This document shows positions 22,564-35,830 of a stretch of 64,000 nt of DNA, in pieces. Source of the stretch: Epiperipatus broadwayi (taxonomy: Eukaryota; Onychophora; Udeonychophora; Euonychophora; Peripatidae). The notes beneath the pieces were generated by a model. That model did not search any database. It was not told where the DNA came from and saw only the letters and a program-made list of their open reading frames with translations. The position numbers were made by a program, and so were the translations under genes. The stretch spans positions 4,942,501-5,006,500 of the forward strand of contig JAQFVV010006255.1 in assembly GCA_028023455.1 (NCBI GenBank). Direction: 5' to 3'. Positions within the stretch are counted from its first letter, which is position 1. Every line of letters starts with the position of its first letter.

Positions 22564-22690
22564 GTTTATTTATCTTTTCAACATCTGTGTGATCAGGTAG
22601 GTCAGCAATATGAGATGGCACTGAGAGTAATGGGTCATATGAAAGTCTGAGTTCGCATATAAATGCAGGTTAAGCCTGGACAATGTATTA

Positions 22691-23700
22691 ATTTCACAAG
22701 TTTTGAAATCTAAGAAAGTCATGTAGCACCATTTATGATATTATTTTCAAACTGTCATTTACAAAATTCTGTCAAAAAATACAAAATTCCAGAAAGCTAA
22801 TGAATCCAAACATAATTTATTATATTGATCAATGATTTGGCATAATTTTTGCTTTCACATCATCAATACGTTTTTCTAATAATTTTAGCATAACACCTAC
22901 TTTCAATAGTTTACTTCCCTTGCTATATGAATATTCTTGTGTTTTGTCAGACATGGAGGGAAAGCTTAGATTTGTCTTTTTTGATCAATAATTGTACTAA
23001 ATAAATAAGACAATTCCAAGTATTACCATATAAAATTTCTTTTTACTTATATAAAAGCAAAAATGATGAAACGAGGATTAGCATTAGTAAGTTCAATCAC
23101 TTCTCTATCCTAAGTCAATGGCTAATTGTTATTTCATTTTATTTTTAATTTTTGTTTTATAATCTTTTTTTTTTTAAAAAATATTTACTATAATATGATT
23201 TGTTTTAAAATTATTTTAATTTATTTATTTATTATGACTATTTTTATATTCTGTTTCTTTATTGAATATAAATATGAAAGGAATTATTTTCCTATATAAA
23301 ATAGCTTCCTGAATATGGTAATTTTTATAAAGTGAGATTAAATTGAAATTCTATCTCATTTGTGTATGATATACAAATATAGTATTTATTATGAATCTGT
23401 ATATTTACCAATTAAAAATTCCACAAATATAAAACAAGAATAGCGAATTTGTGTTTGGTGGCTATAAAAAGCAAAACTATATTTACAATATATTAAATTC
23501 TAAGAATAAAAAAGTGCTGAATTATTATTACTATTGTAAAAAAATATTTAAACAGAATTTATATATAAAATTTAATAATATTTATTATTGTACTGAGTAC
23601 ACTTTCAGCACTTTCTTGTCATATTCATGATCAATCTGCTGAGAACATTAATTTTTTGCTGTTTTGAATACTATTAGTTATTTAATTCATTACACATTCA
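22691..23700. other. non-coding stretch
   Basis: AT-rich, no domain recognised. Confidence 0.45.
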
Positions 23701-23739
23701 TTTTGTATAATGAACCACACCTATTTTATTTTACAATTT

Positions 23740-24560
23740 TGATTGTTTTTTTTCTTTGCATATAACTTTAACACCATTTGGTTCAAAGCTATGGCCATGT
23801 TTTCTCTTGTGATTATAAAAGATTGAGAATTAAATGCTTCAGGCTTAATCTTAGATTTTATATATTTATATATATTAATGAATTTTGAGTCATTCCAGTT
23901 CTAAAGTTTGTCCTGGTCTCACCATGATATACATAAGAACATTCTTTTTGGTTGCAGTCTATGGCATAGACCACATTGGGATGGGGCAGTGTTAAAATTA
24001 TACACTTTGTATTGTTAATGAATTTGTTTAAATTTGTGGAAGTTCTAAATCAGGCATTAAGTTTGTCTAAGCATATTTGTACTACTTTTTTAGCAGTACA
24101 TGATAAATATAATAGAGCAATCCAGTTTTTTTATTTGTGCAGTCACCTATTGTATTCATCATTTTAGTTTTAAACTGCTCTATATATCTATGTATGTGTG
24201 TTCTGTAATAGCTTATTTTTATCAAGTCACCCACATAATGTTAAATGTTCTGTTATATCCGCTTCATATTGATATAAATAATAATTGTGGTATGAAAAGT
24301 TTTTAAGCTCTGCAAATTATTATTTGATTTTCATTATATACTTATATATCTCAAATTGTTAACAATTGTAATATTTTACAGTTTCCTGCTGATATAAAGT
24401 TATTTCTTAAAATTGTTAATATATCTTGTTCATTTAAGGTTGTAGGTTATATAAATAGCTTTGTAATTTGATCTAAAAAAATTCATCAGATTGTTTATAT
24501 TGACAAAACATTTGTTGTCTCACTTTGTAGCAAAACATTACCCAGTTTTTTTTTACTATG
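23740..24560 (-). pseudogene. PLE GIY-YIG endonuclease relic
   Basis: Minus-strand translation around 23880-24000 reads NVVYAIDCNQKECSYVYHGE, then TRTNFRTGMTQN. This fits the GIY-YIG start of PLE endonucleases: VVY.I.C...C...Y.GET.R....R....H. Downstream (about 23755-23830) comes a block with KRKHGHSFEPNGVKVI character, as in PLE endonucleases. Upstream (about 24000-24070) a FRTSTNLNKFINNTK block and further degenerate sequence to about 24.56 kb suit the RT-endonuclease linker and RT thumb. GIY-YIG nicks target DNA for reverse transcription. Stops and frameshifts show it is dead. Confidence 0.65.
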
Positions 24561-25205
24561 TGGTTTAATAGTAATTATCTTTTTTTGACCCACATCAAAG
24601 AAATTATTCTTAAATGTAATAGAATTACTGTGATTATAGCAAGATCAAAAAGTTTTTCTTAAGCAATCATACATTTATTTATTTTATGTAATACATGTTT
24701 AACAATTAATTATTCTATTGTTTGGAATTCTAACACAAAATTTTATGAGGAATGATTGCAGAATGTAATGAAAAGGTACTTTAGTTATGTAGGTTTAGAA
24801 TTACTTGCTGGTAGAGAAACATATATAAAAAAAAAAAGTTAAATGGATATAGTGGTTTTAAAAAAAACTATTTTATGTAAATTTGATACATCAGAATTTA
24901 TTCATATACAATTCCTAATATAACTAGAAATAATGATTTATTTAATATTAAAAAATGCAATTATAATTTTATTGAAAACTGTTCAGCATATGACAATAAA
25001 AACTTTTACCCTTAAACTTTTCTTAGTGTTCCTAATGCTTATAATTTAACTACAATTGTATAAGAAAAATTAACCAATGTATATAGAATCATAATTGTTA
25101 TAGAAATGCTGTCATAATTAGAATGCCAATGTTATATAATATTTTTGGATGTTGATATATTTCATTTGAATTTTCATGATTTCTTAAATCAATGTAAACT
25201 AATTA
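24561..25205. other. non-coding stretch
   Basis: AT-rich, nothing recognised; part may be PLE RT decayed beyond reading. Confidence 0.4.
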
Positions 25206-25209
25206 TTGG

Positions 25210-26540
25210 TTTCTTATAAACTTCATTACAATCGGGTATTGTGAATAGGTAAAATTGAAGTTTAAAAGCTTTATAATGCACTAGGCATGCTTTCAGCAGA
25301 TTACTGTCAGAATCACAGTGCTGCTTAAAGTTTAGCAGTTAGAACTATACCATATATATGAATGTAGTTCGATATGTAAATGCGATATTTAAATGTTCCA
25401 GTTTTTCAACAATGAAATGCATGAATCCTTTCTGTTGATCAAATGTGAATTTTTTGCAATTGCCCAAGCCTCTTTATATTTTCTTTTTCTGTTATTGCTT
25501 CTAGCACATATTGTTCTCACATTGATGGGAATGAAAGTATAGCCTGTAGTGAACTCATGATTGAGAAAGATTAATTTGTATTCGTTCTTCTGTTTGGCTC
25601 TGTTGTACAAGTATGTATGTTGGACAATTCTTGTTGATCAATTTGATCAAGATTCACCATAATATACAGAATTAAAGGATGGGGCACTGCATGTGATTTT
25701 ATAGATAATTTGAGAAATGTGCTCAGCTGATATTTTGTCTTATGAATTGTTTACTGTTTCATGATGGAGGTGATCTAAAGCTTATTCTGTAAATGTTAAC
25801 AAATATATTCCTTAGAATTTTGCATTTCTAGAGACATATGGGGAGGCTTATCCATGCTTTTGGCATATTATTTATGTTTTTGTTTTTATTGGTTTTGGTA
25901 TAAAATTTTCCGATTCTTTTTATTAGCATGTTATGATTATATCTAATACTTATAAGATTATTAGTGTAAGCATTGATGTTGTTCATCCTATTCACCTCGT
26001 ACTTGCATAAATTTTTATTTCTATACAAGAAACATCTGAAACCTGTGAGTTTGAGTTCTAAAGGAATTGTAGTTTTGTATATTATGGTGAATCTTGAACA
26101 AATAGATTCACAAGAATTGCCCAGCATACATACTTATACAACAGAGCCAAACAGAATAATGAATACAAATCAATCCTTCTCAATTACAAACTCATTAAAG
26201 GCCACATTTTTACTCCTATCAATGTGAATATAATCTGTGTTGAAAAAGAAGACATAAAATATAAAGAGGCTTGGGCAATTGCAAAGGATTCACATTCTAT
26301 CAACAGAAAGGATCATTGCATTCCACTATCGAAAATGGAACATTTAAATACCACATTTACATACTAAGCATCATTTACCATATATAGGAATAGTTCTAAT
26401 GGCTAGACTTAAAATAGTACTATGATCTTCACAGTAATCAGCTGAAAGCATGCTTAATACATTTTAAACTTTTGAACTTCAATTTTACCTTTTCATAATA
26501 TTCGATTATAATGAGTTTATAAGAATTACATTATTTGATG
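25210..26540. pseudogene. head-to-head PLE endonuclease 3' ends
   Basis: Two inverted copies of a PLE 3' end: left arm about 25210-25680 (minus) and right arm about 26040-26530 (plus), centred near 25870. The left arm has an open frame (25389-25610, minus) reading YNRAKQKNEYKLI, FIPINVRTIC and RKYKEAWAIAKNSHLINRKD. This matches the end of PLE GIY-YIG endonucleases, where a K.KEAW.I.KN..LIN block precedes the C terminus. The right arm encodes the same block in broken frames (about 26085-26345). Beyond the coding part the arms share about 150 bases of 3' sequence, including GCATGCTTTCAGC. By eye the arms are roughly 75-85% identical, so the inversion is old or arose from two insertions. Confidence 0.6.
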
Positions 26541-26639
26541 AAAAGAAAACATTTAGAATTACTTAATTCTTGGTTTGTAAGCGCTATACTACAATTAAAT
26601 TGTTACTACTCTGTTATACATGCTTAATAATAAAATTGA

Positions 26640-26800
<161 letters not shown>

Positions 26801-26849
26801 AAGATGCTAATGTTGGTTAAATAGTAGTCTACTGACTATTTTCTATATT

Positions 26850-27190
26850 TAATTTATCAGATTTCATATGGATGTCAAAAATTATATATCGGTGAATCAA
26901 GATGTTCTGTGGAAAAAAAATTGAAGTAGCATCAATTATTATATAATCGGATTAAAAATAATGTAAATAGTAAATTTAATATAGCTTCAGTATTCTTTAA
27001 CCATGAAAAAACTTATAATTATAGGTTTACATTTAATATTAATGAAATAAAAATATTAATGGAAGAAAGGAATCATAAAAAGAGGAAAATTAAAGAGGCA
27101 AGTTTAATAGATAAATATAAAGATAATGTTATTAATAGGCAAGTTACAAATATGGCCATACACAGCTTATGGAAATTCACGTAACATTAA
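26850..27190 (+). pseudogene. PLE GIY-YIG endonuclease relic
   Basis: Immediately after the TTA/GAT microsatellite. Plus-strand frames give QKLYIGESRCSVEKK (about 26876-26920), the GIY-YIG Y-I-G-E-S-R signature. These are followed by HQLLYNRIKNN, FNHEKTYNYRFTF and EERNHKKRKIKEASLI, then IN and a final W. The order H...F..H......RF.F...I..ERN..KRKIKEA.LI is that of PLE endonucleases. At least one frameshift (after the A-run near 26917) breaks it. It differs in sequence from the relics at 25-26 kb and 35 kb, so it is another PLE lineage. Confidence 0.6.
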
Positions 27191-28429
27191 AATAAAATAA
27201 AAATTTAATATTCAGTTAAAGCTGACAAGGATTACTACGTAATTGAAAGCGCTATTAAAGAATTTAAAATATATTTCTTTTACCGTTAATTATTTACATT
27301 TTATATATAATATTTTTTATAACAGGTATTATTCTTTTACATTTAATATATATATATATATAGCAAAAGAGCCTAAAGCTCAGGAGTCCATATGCATTGC
27401 CTTAGCTTGTTTCATAATATTGGGCCACACCATGCAGTTGCATTTCTATCATATTGTTTGGCTTGCAATAGAACAAGTTAGCACTAATTCATTGTTGTTT
27501 CAATAGCTAAGAAAGTTTTTAAAATTTCCTAAGTTAGACAAATTTAATCTTTCTTTTCTAATACTTATTATTGAAAAAATTTCCTCCATTTTTCATCTTG
27601 ATTGTAAAATTCTAACTTTATTGGTGATGGGATTTTATCTCATTATTTTGCACTCTATAATCATTACTTTCCAGATGGTATCTTTAAAGCAAGAATTTGC
27701 ACATACCTAAATAGATGTGTTATTCCAACATTTGATTATAATAAGTGTAAGTAAACTACTTTATTTTTTCCTCATTGTGCAATAATTTTTCCTTTGTTTG
27801 TTTTTGCACTGCAATAGAATTGCCATTAAATATGTTCAATTCATGCTATTTTCCCTCTGGTGTGTTAAAGTTTTCTTTGCTTATGGTCAGTTATTTGTTC
27901 ATCTAATGTATGTTCTTTTTGGAACAACTATAAAATTGTCATTGTTAGTACCATTTCTTATATTCATTATATGACAGTAAAAAAGTAATCATTATAGTTT
28001 AGGTATTCATATGAGGAAATTCAAGCTCTAGAAGTGACAAGGTTTGGTAATCCATGGAACTTGAGATTTGGAATCCACCATTTCTCACTGCACTAATTCA
28101 TGCAGGATATTATATGGCAATACTTTTTTTCTAATATCCACAGAGACACCTCTCCCTCTTCTTAAACAAAAATGATTCAAGAATTTCTATTAAACAAATT
28201 TAATAGATAAATATATTACCCCGAACATTAGAATTTAGTTCTTGTACTGATAGATCCAGGAACTAGAGATTCTTATATTTCATTTTTTTTCACCACTGCT
28301 ATATCAATTAATAAAACCTTTACTAATAGATATTGAATGACATTGCTTAGTAAATCCTTGTTCTTTCATTAGCAAAACCTTTGAATAGAATGTTATGCAC
28401 CCCCTCTTTAAAAGCCATCATTTATTTCT
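27191..28429. other. non-coding stretch
   Basis: No domain recognised. A slightly more balanced patch at 27360-27510 has an 87-codon open frame without similarity to anything I know. Confidence 0.4.
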
Positions 28430-28735
28430 CTCTCTTACCATCAAGCTAGCAGCCAAAATTGGAATATATATAAATGTTTCAATATAAGCCAACTTTTCTG
28501 TAAGCTCAGATAGATATAAAACCTGTTCAGTATCTATATATTATGGCATCCTTATTTTATTTATTTTTTTGCAATTATAAACATCTCTATCATGTGGCCA
28601 GAATTGACATAAAACCAATAAAATATCATGACACAACACATAATTCTATCTTATACTTTGTTCTTTCAGTGTCATACTCTTATTCCTTCACTACATCTAT
28701 GCCACCTAATATAAACTTTAGTAATTAATAGATGC
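28430..28735 (-). repeat. truncated family F1 copy
   Basis: Shares with 6340-6600 and 7940-8180 the ordered blocks TCTATATATTATGG (28532-28545), ATCATGTGGCCAGAATT (28589-28605) and ATGCCACCTAATATAAACTT (28699-28718). It stops before the hammerhead motif, so it is a truncated copy. Confidence 0.55.
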
Positions 28736-31700
28736 TGAAATAGCAATGTATTCACTGAAAGAATGTGATATAGATTCCAGCTTGTTTAACTTTTTTCAAA
28801 TGAATCAAACAATTTGACTTTTGATTCTCTCCAACATCTGACCAATAGCTTACTCACTATATAAATTAATTTTTCTTAAATGACTTAAATTTTGAATTAA
28901 TTTTAATAGTTCAAAATCATTACTTTTTAGTTTTTTATTACGTCATTTCAAGATTTTAAACAAAATATCAACATCATCACATGCCTTTTCACCTAACTAG
29001 AATTTTTATATCTGATTAATGTAACTATCAGAATTGATTTGGGTTCAAAATGTTTTTGTTTTTTTTTTAATTTCAGATTATTAGCTAGAATATTATAAAA
29101 AAGTAAAAGATAGTTGTTAAATGAATATCAGCATTAATTCAAAAGTTAGAAACCTGTATGGGGATGTGATATTATAATAACATACCATATTGGAACCATT
29201 GATTACTCATGTTTACTGTAAATGGATCTAAAATAGGATGAAAAGAACTGTCCTTGGGAACTTTAAACATTCATCATTCTGTATAGACAAGGCTTACTTA
29301 GGTTTTTTTTAACAAAAAGAAAGTCAATTTCTCACCTTCTTTTTTTAAATGAGCTTTCTCGTTTATATTCCACGCTTTTGATCATTTTTGTTAATGTTTA
29401 TTTAATTCGTTTTTTTTTTTTTTTTAAGTAAATTGATAAATATATTTTTCACTTTTCAAATAGCTGCTTAATGTTCATTTCAATTTATTAGATGAAAATA
29501 GCAGAAGGAGAAAGGTTCAAGTCATATACATTAATACTAAGTCTTTGAAATTGATAGAGTAGCTCTTTGGTGCGGAATGATATTTCTATTGGCAATCTTC
29601 ATTTGAAATTTCTTTGATTGTTTATTTATTTCGCCTTAAACATTTTCTGCTTGATTTGTTTGATATAAAATAGAAATGATTAGATCATTGAAAACATAAA
29701 TCGTTTTTATTATGGAACAGTGCTCTGTGAAGATCGATAAAAACAACTGCCAATTCAGTAAGGCTATGATAAATAGAAAATTTGATGCGAATTTATATCA
29801 GACACTTTATCTAAATACGAAAAATAGATAATAAAAAAAAAATGCATTGAACTTCGAAAAAGTAGTACCCCTGTCAGCCCTCTTTGCCCTTCATAATAAA
29901 CTTTGACCTTAAAGCTCATCAATATAATAAAAAGGAAAATTCGAAACAAGATTTACTTACAAAAACTAAAGGCCGTGAATAGGTCCTCTAGTGAACAATC
30001 ATAATATTTGGATAATAATAGAAGTAAAAAAGATTCTATGGCTTACATAAAATACAGACAATACATTTAAGTGCTATTGTAATAATAATAAAAGTCCAAT
30101 TGCCAAAATACATTTACAAAAGTTTAAAAAAAGTTACTATTTAATTTAAATCTGTGACAACGACTAAAATTTCAAAATTAATAGAGGTCGCTAGTATACA
30201 GAAATAATTGTAATCTCACGAAGAAAAAATAGTCTTATAAACGACAAAACAGCTTTAAATAGCCCATTGAAAGGCACGCGTACATTTATAATTTACACAG
30301 AGAGGAACAATGAAGAAGACATTCGCACGGGCTTGTCAATTGCCGGTTGATGAGAGTTTTTATCATTGTTTTACTCTCGAGATGAAAATAGTTAGATACC
30401 TATTTAACTATTGGACTGGCTATCTAAAGACAAATCCTATTCTTGCTTAAAAATTCTTCACTTATCTCAAAATAAATAAATAAATTTGAACTTCAGATCG
30501 TAGACACTGCAAAGACATTTAAATAATTCTAAATTAGATGTATTTATTTTGTGATTTATTTTTTTGTTGTTATTGACAAGACAGTTTACATTTTATGCAT
30601 AATTAATTAATATTATATGAAAAAATGTATATGAAAAAAAAACGCGCCTGATATATTTAATGTGCTTGAACTTTATATAAATTTTACATATAAAATTGGG
30701 CGTTTTTTAGCAAAATCATACAACCGCTAATGGATTCTTACCCCACACCCACCCCTTCCTTATCCTAATATTTTTTATTTCCGCATAATTTAAATATAAA
30801 TGAAAATTTAGGAAGTTTTAAAAATGTGTAAAATTGTTATTATTTAAAATTAATAAAAATGGCAACGTTTAAACATTCTTTTAAAATAATTGCGAAGAGA
30901 TTAAAAGAAAAGGAAATACACAGTTTGAATTTTAATCTTGAGGGTAATGACAAAAAAAAAAAAAAGGTATGTAAATGAAAAAAAAATTCAAAGTTATCAT
31001 CAACAACAACAACAAAAAAAAACAATAGAAATTTAATTACTTATAGAAATACTATGAAGGACAAGTTGTTGAGAACTATAAAGAGGTTTTAAAAGGTTAT
31101 AAAGTTCGTGCTATGGATATTTAAATAACAAAAATGGTGTTGTCTGAGAATAGTTAGATGAGTTCTGAGACTTAAATGATTTCAGATAACTGATGCCAGT
31201 GACAAATATGACTATTTAACTGAATAAAATGTATTTTATTATTGTTACTAATTGTATATTTTAAAAATTAGTAGAGATTCCACTGGTCATGATTAACTGA
31301 TTTTACGAAAAAAATATGATAATTGAATTTATGAATGAAGAGGATAAATTCCCGTAGGAATAAAACTATATTTATATACTTACAATTTTAAGCATTTTAA
31401 AAATAATAATAATAATAATGAAGGAGTATTTTTTAAAAAATTCAAAAATGTAATTGTTAAAAAAAAAAAAATTTGCTTTAACATTTTATTTTTTTTAAAA
31501 TTAATTAATGAAATATATTTGAACAAACTGCTAAAATTTTCGCTAAACTAAAGATTTTTTCTCCCATTTTTTCTATGATTGACTTAACGAAGAATAAAGA
31601 TTACAATGTCATTGTTTGATCAAACAAATAGCATTATTTTGATATTAGTTATGATTTGTGATTAAAATAAGTGTATTTATATAAAAATTATTTAACATTT

Positions 31701-32030
31701 TATTAAAAATATATTGTTAAAGATCCAAATAATTTTTGTAGTGTATAATATATATATAGTGCAGAATGTGATACTATTTCTTCTAATTACATTATTCAAC
31801 TTAACATTAAGCCAATAATTTTTTTTCTAGCTTCTATCATCATTCTTATGTTGATAATAAAGTGACTCATATTCAAAATCATTTTGCTTTTTTTTTCTTA
31901 AGAGTTTCTACATATGAAATTGAGATTTTACATTATGAAATTATTTGTAAGTTCTGCCAACTTGTGGGAATGTTTTTCATAGAATTCTACAATGACTCTA
32001 TATGATCGTGTGCTGTGATAATAACTATAC
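28736..32030. other. non-coding stretch
   Basis: 3.3 kb of AT-rich DNA with A and T homopolymers. No coding domain, RNA gene or repeat shared with the rest of the window was recognised. Confidence 0.45.
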
Positions 32031-32039
32031 ATTTAGTTG

Positions 32040-32155
32040 CTTGAAAGCTCACGTTTCATTTAGGACCCGGAAGTGACAGTTTCAGATTTGATCAAAGAAC
32101 TTTTAGGTCTTCAGTCTATCACTCTACCAATATTTAGTCCTAGAAATAATAAACT
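32040..32155 (-). repeat. possible tRNA-like SINE head
   Basis: On the minus strand TATTGGTAGAGTGATAGACT (box A-like, about 32115-32134) is followed by a box B-like stretch TGATCAAATCTG (about 32082-32093) and then TCACTTCCGGGTCC. The order and spacing suit a tRNA-derived SINE. Only one copy is in the window, so the family is unproven. Confidence 0.4.
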
Positions 32156-32796
32156 GAACTTTGATCCAGAAATATTTGTCTTTTGCTGTATCCTGAATAA
32201 ATAACAATGTGATAAAAACAGCATAAAAAGGTATATTTCATATGCTGTTTATTCTTTTTCAGTGAAAATAGGCTTCTTCCACACCAGGATTAAACCAGCT
32301 ATTAATTATTTGTGCTTTCAAATCAAGGTCTCTTGAAACACAAATGAGCATATCTAATTTCATTTATAGAATAAATCTATTAAAGTTCACAATATCAGTG
32401 CTTGCTTTGGCACACACAATTTATACGTTATATATTAACAATCTCTGTTTCCACCTTGTCTCCTGCAGTTTGGTTAAGCTTCAGTTAATTACTCTTTACT
32501 GGAAATAACCTTTTCTATAACCAAACAAGTAACTACTTCTTGCTTGCCACTATTCCATTTTAGACTTAATCACCGCTAGTCGATCTACTTGATCACTCTT
32601 TATTGCTGATCTGTTATCACTTCAAATCAACACCAATGGCCTTTCACTTCATTGTATCAAAACCATGATATTCCAGAAAGACTATAACCTACTTTTCAGC
32701 CTTCAAAATAATTTCTCAAATATTTCATATCAAGAAGTAGTCACGTCAATGGATAGACCTCATTATTTGATAATGTTTGGAAGATTGTTGACCTGA

Positions 32797-33319
32797 ATGA
32801 AAATCCAATTATATCAAAAATTAAATACTGGAATGCACATAAACAAAGGGTCTTTTGGGATTACCAATCTGCGACTCATTTCGAGATCAAAATTCTGGTT
32901 GAAAGACTTCTTAATTAAAATTAACCTGGACTTCCTCCCTATGAACTCTTTTTTGGCATACAGGAGAAATTTCAAGAAGATCAATCCTGTGTGCCAGATG
33001 TGTGGGAGAGAGAAGTCAATTGACCACATTTTTTAGATGTCCCAGTATGTCCAATTACAGATCAATAACTCATAAATGGTAGAGCAATACAAATGGAAAC
33101 TACAAATCAATTAAAGACTAACTGGCTATTTTTGTGAATTGTGCCCTGTGGTATATCAGATGTAAAGCAACGATTGAAAAGATGAAAGACCCACATGGTA
33201 CTAAATTTAATAATGTCATGGAGAAAATCATGAAGAAGGACCAACTAATTGCCCCGGGCTACATCACAAGAGCAACATGGGAGAAGGTTGGATCTACACT
33301 GCTCCAAATAGATATGTAA
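32797..33319 (+). pseudogene. LINE C-terminal relic with zinc motif
   Basis: The first open piece (32797-33036) reads NKGSFGITNLRLISRSKFW then FLAYRRNFKK and VCQMCGREKSIDHIF. It ends in a stop exactly where the zinc-binding C-x2-C...H-x3-C region of LINE ORF2-type proteins would finish. After the stop the frame goes on, and a second piece (33134-33319) reads WYIRCKATIEKMK and TRATWEKVGSTLL. The G.FGI..LRL..RS..W block before the zinc motif is usual for LINE RT C termini. A single stop at 33035 and a possible frameshift separate the pieces. Neither start is a real initiator. Confidence 0.6.
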
Positions 33320-34055
33320 TAATCAATATAGCAATAGAATAAAATTTCTTTTAAAAAAAACCACTAACTTTATTCCAGTCTAACCATTTTAACTGCTTCT
33401 TCCATTTTCTTCATTTACTAGAGGATAAATATATATATGATCTAATTTGTATGCAGCTAGCTTTATTTGCTTACAAATTCCATTCTAATTTAATCTATAA
33501 TTTTGGGACGATCTCTCCTGCAAATTTCTAGAGTAAATTTCTCTAATAAAGGAAATGTTACTGAAGTGAAGAATTCTGTACGTATTTACAAAAATAAATA
33601 ACCTTTACGCGGACATTTCTTTTTGCAAATTCACTGCTCTAAATTGAAAGAACTTTCCTTACATATTTATCTAAAAGTTTAACATAGTCATTTGCTTTTT
33701 TAAAAAAAAAAACTTAAGAAACATTTCAAAATAAACAAATATATAATTATAGTTTTATTTTTGTATACAAACAAATCTCATAGTTAACAAATATGCTTAT
33801 TCTATCTAGCCAACGTAATATCTGATAATTAATGAATATATTCACAGAAAAGATAGTTTTTCATTCAGCTTTAATACTGCTTAGCATCCTTTTAACATAT
33901 TTAATATATATTCATAACATATAATGATTTGATTATAAATTCTTTATATCAGTGTTTAATTATTAACTAATAAGCTATTCAACGTATTCAATTTCAAATT
34001 TTAGATTTATTCAAATCGACCATTTCTTTGATATGGGTGGGCTTGGTTCTTTTCT
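33320..34055. other. non-coding stretch
   Basis: AT-rich, no feature recognised. Confidence 0.45.
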
Positions 34056-34057
34056 GT

Positions 34058-35830
34058 AGAAAAAATGATTACTATCTATTCCACATGATTCTTTGACCTT
34101 TCACTTTCTACCTTCTCTCTATGTACAAACTATTTTGGCTTTTGTTAGCTCGAATCTGTGGCGATTTTCTATTTGTCATCTGTAAATATTTATGTGTGTA
34201 TTTTGTCTTTGAGGGCTCTATTATATAAGTATCAACATTGGGCAAGTCTCATTGATAGGTTGACCCTTGACTCCTCATAATATACAGCATTTCAAGCTGA
34301 TTGGCTGCTCTTAATTTTATAGACCACTTGATGTGCAGATTTGTTTGTTAAAATGTCTTTAGAGTTGGTGACTAATTAGTTAAATGATTGAGGGGTTTGA
34401 AAGCTTATACTAAATTCATCTTTATATATATATATTTAATATATGTGCAATTTTTGGAATGTAAGGTAGGCTTATACATTTATTTAGTTTTCTCTTGTTG
34501 GATGGAGTGTGTGTTTATGATTATATTGTAATTATATCCCATCTTTTGAAGATCATTTGTATACTTTTCAATGTTATTCTTCTTATTGCATAAAAACTTG
34601 TGTAGAGTATGGTATTTATGTTAAAAAAACCTTTCAATCCCACATATTTATGTGACATTGAGTTTCTTGATATATACTGCTCTTCTTATATTTAGGGGCT
34701 TAAGCATCACTCTATAGTCTAGCATGTGGCCTTGTTTTTGCATATACAAATCCAAAAACTTTATTCCTCTACTTCTTTTTCCAAAGTCCATGATAGTGTC
34801 AATGCCCACTCCAATTCCTGTTATATTTTATCAATCTGTGTCTCTGTAGCACATATAAATGTATCATCAACATATCTAGTGCATCATCAGTAGGCTATTC
34901 CTAGCAAAAATTGAACTCCAAATATGTAATCTAAACTCAAGTTTAATATGCACTAGACATGTGAATGACATGTTTATATGGGCTACAGACACACAGATTG
35001 ATAAAATGCATCAAGAATTAAAGCAGGCATTGACAATATCATGGACCTTGGAGAAAGAAGACGGATATAAGAATAAAGTTTTTGGATTTGTATATTCAAA
35101 GACAGTGCCACACATTAAATTATACAATGTTGCTTAAGCTGCTAAATATAAGAGGAGTAATATACCCTAGATCAAGAACCCACATAAATATGTGAAATTG
35201 AAGGGTTTTTTGTATAAACACCGTATTCTACGTAAGTTTGTATGCAATAAGAACAACATTGAAAAGTATACAAATGATCTTCAAAAGATGGGATATAATC
35301 ATAATAAAATCATAAACACCATAAATAGATTTTATAACAAAATAAGAACCCCTCACTCCATCCAACAAGAGGAACCTAAAAATGGATTAGCATACTTTAT
35401 ATTCCAAAAATTGCACATAAATTAAAAATATGTGTAATGACAAATTTAATGTAAGCTTTCAAATTCTACCATCACTTAACCAATTAGTCAATAACTTTAA
35501 AGACAGTTTACCAAACAAATTGGCACATCAAGTGATTTATAAAATTAACTGCAGCCAACCAGACTCCAATGCTGCATATTATGGGGAGTCAAGGGCCAAC
35601 TTATCAATGAGACATGCCCCACAGAGATATTTATTTAAAAAAGCTCTCAGAGACAAAGAACAAAATGTCAATATTTATGGACCACAAACAGAAAAACAGC
35701 CACAGATTTGAGCTAACAAAAGCAGAAATAATGTGCACACACAGAGGACAGAAAGCAGAAGATCAAAGAAGCATGTGCAATAGCTAGTGATAGTTTTTTT
35801 ATCAACAGAAAAATAGCAAGCATACTGATA
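34058..35830. pseudogene. inverted pair of PLE RT-endonuclease relics
   Basis: A 1.77-kb palindrome centred near 34905: left arm 34058-34905 (minus) and right arm 34910-35830 (plus) hold the same PLE fragment. On the plus arm, 35192-35425 encodes LKGFLYKHRILRKFVCNKNN, then YTNDLQKMGYNHNKIINTI (RT thumb: C....NI..Y...L...GY....I...I). After a stop and 4 bases, 35430-35711 encodes LAHQVIYKINCSQPD then AAYYGESRANLSMR, the GIY-YIG nuclease start (V-I-Y-K-I-x-C...Y-G-E-S-x-x-x-L-x-x-R). The minus arm repeats the block with more decay (about 34240-34330). RT and GIY-YIG in one reading order is diagnostic of endonuclease-bearing PLEs. Confidence 0.72.

Larger units (their letters stand above)
22150..22690. 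repeat. family F2: inverted pair of tRNA-like hammerhead repeats
   Basis: Two copies of one repeat face each other. The left copy (about 22150-22310) is on the minus strand and the right copy (about 22490-22690) on the plus strand. Each carries a hammerhead-like motif followed, about 50-110 bases 3', by a tRNA-like part. In the right copy this is TGGCACTGAGAGTAATGGG (22616-22634) then GAGTTCGCAT (about 22650). In the left copy the box B is intact (minus strand GAGTTCGAATCC, 22158-22169). A third copy lies at 62690-62905. The 180-base middle (22311-22490) is unique in the window. Confidence 0.65.

Noticed and set aside
24100-24306. 68-codon plus-strand ORF
   Set aside because: Opposite strand of the PLE relic region; hydrophobic composition from AT-rich sequence.
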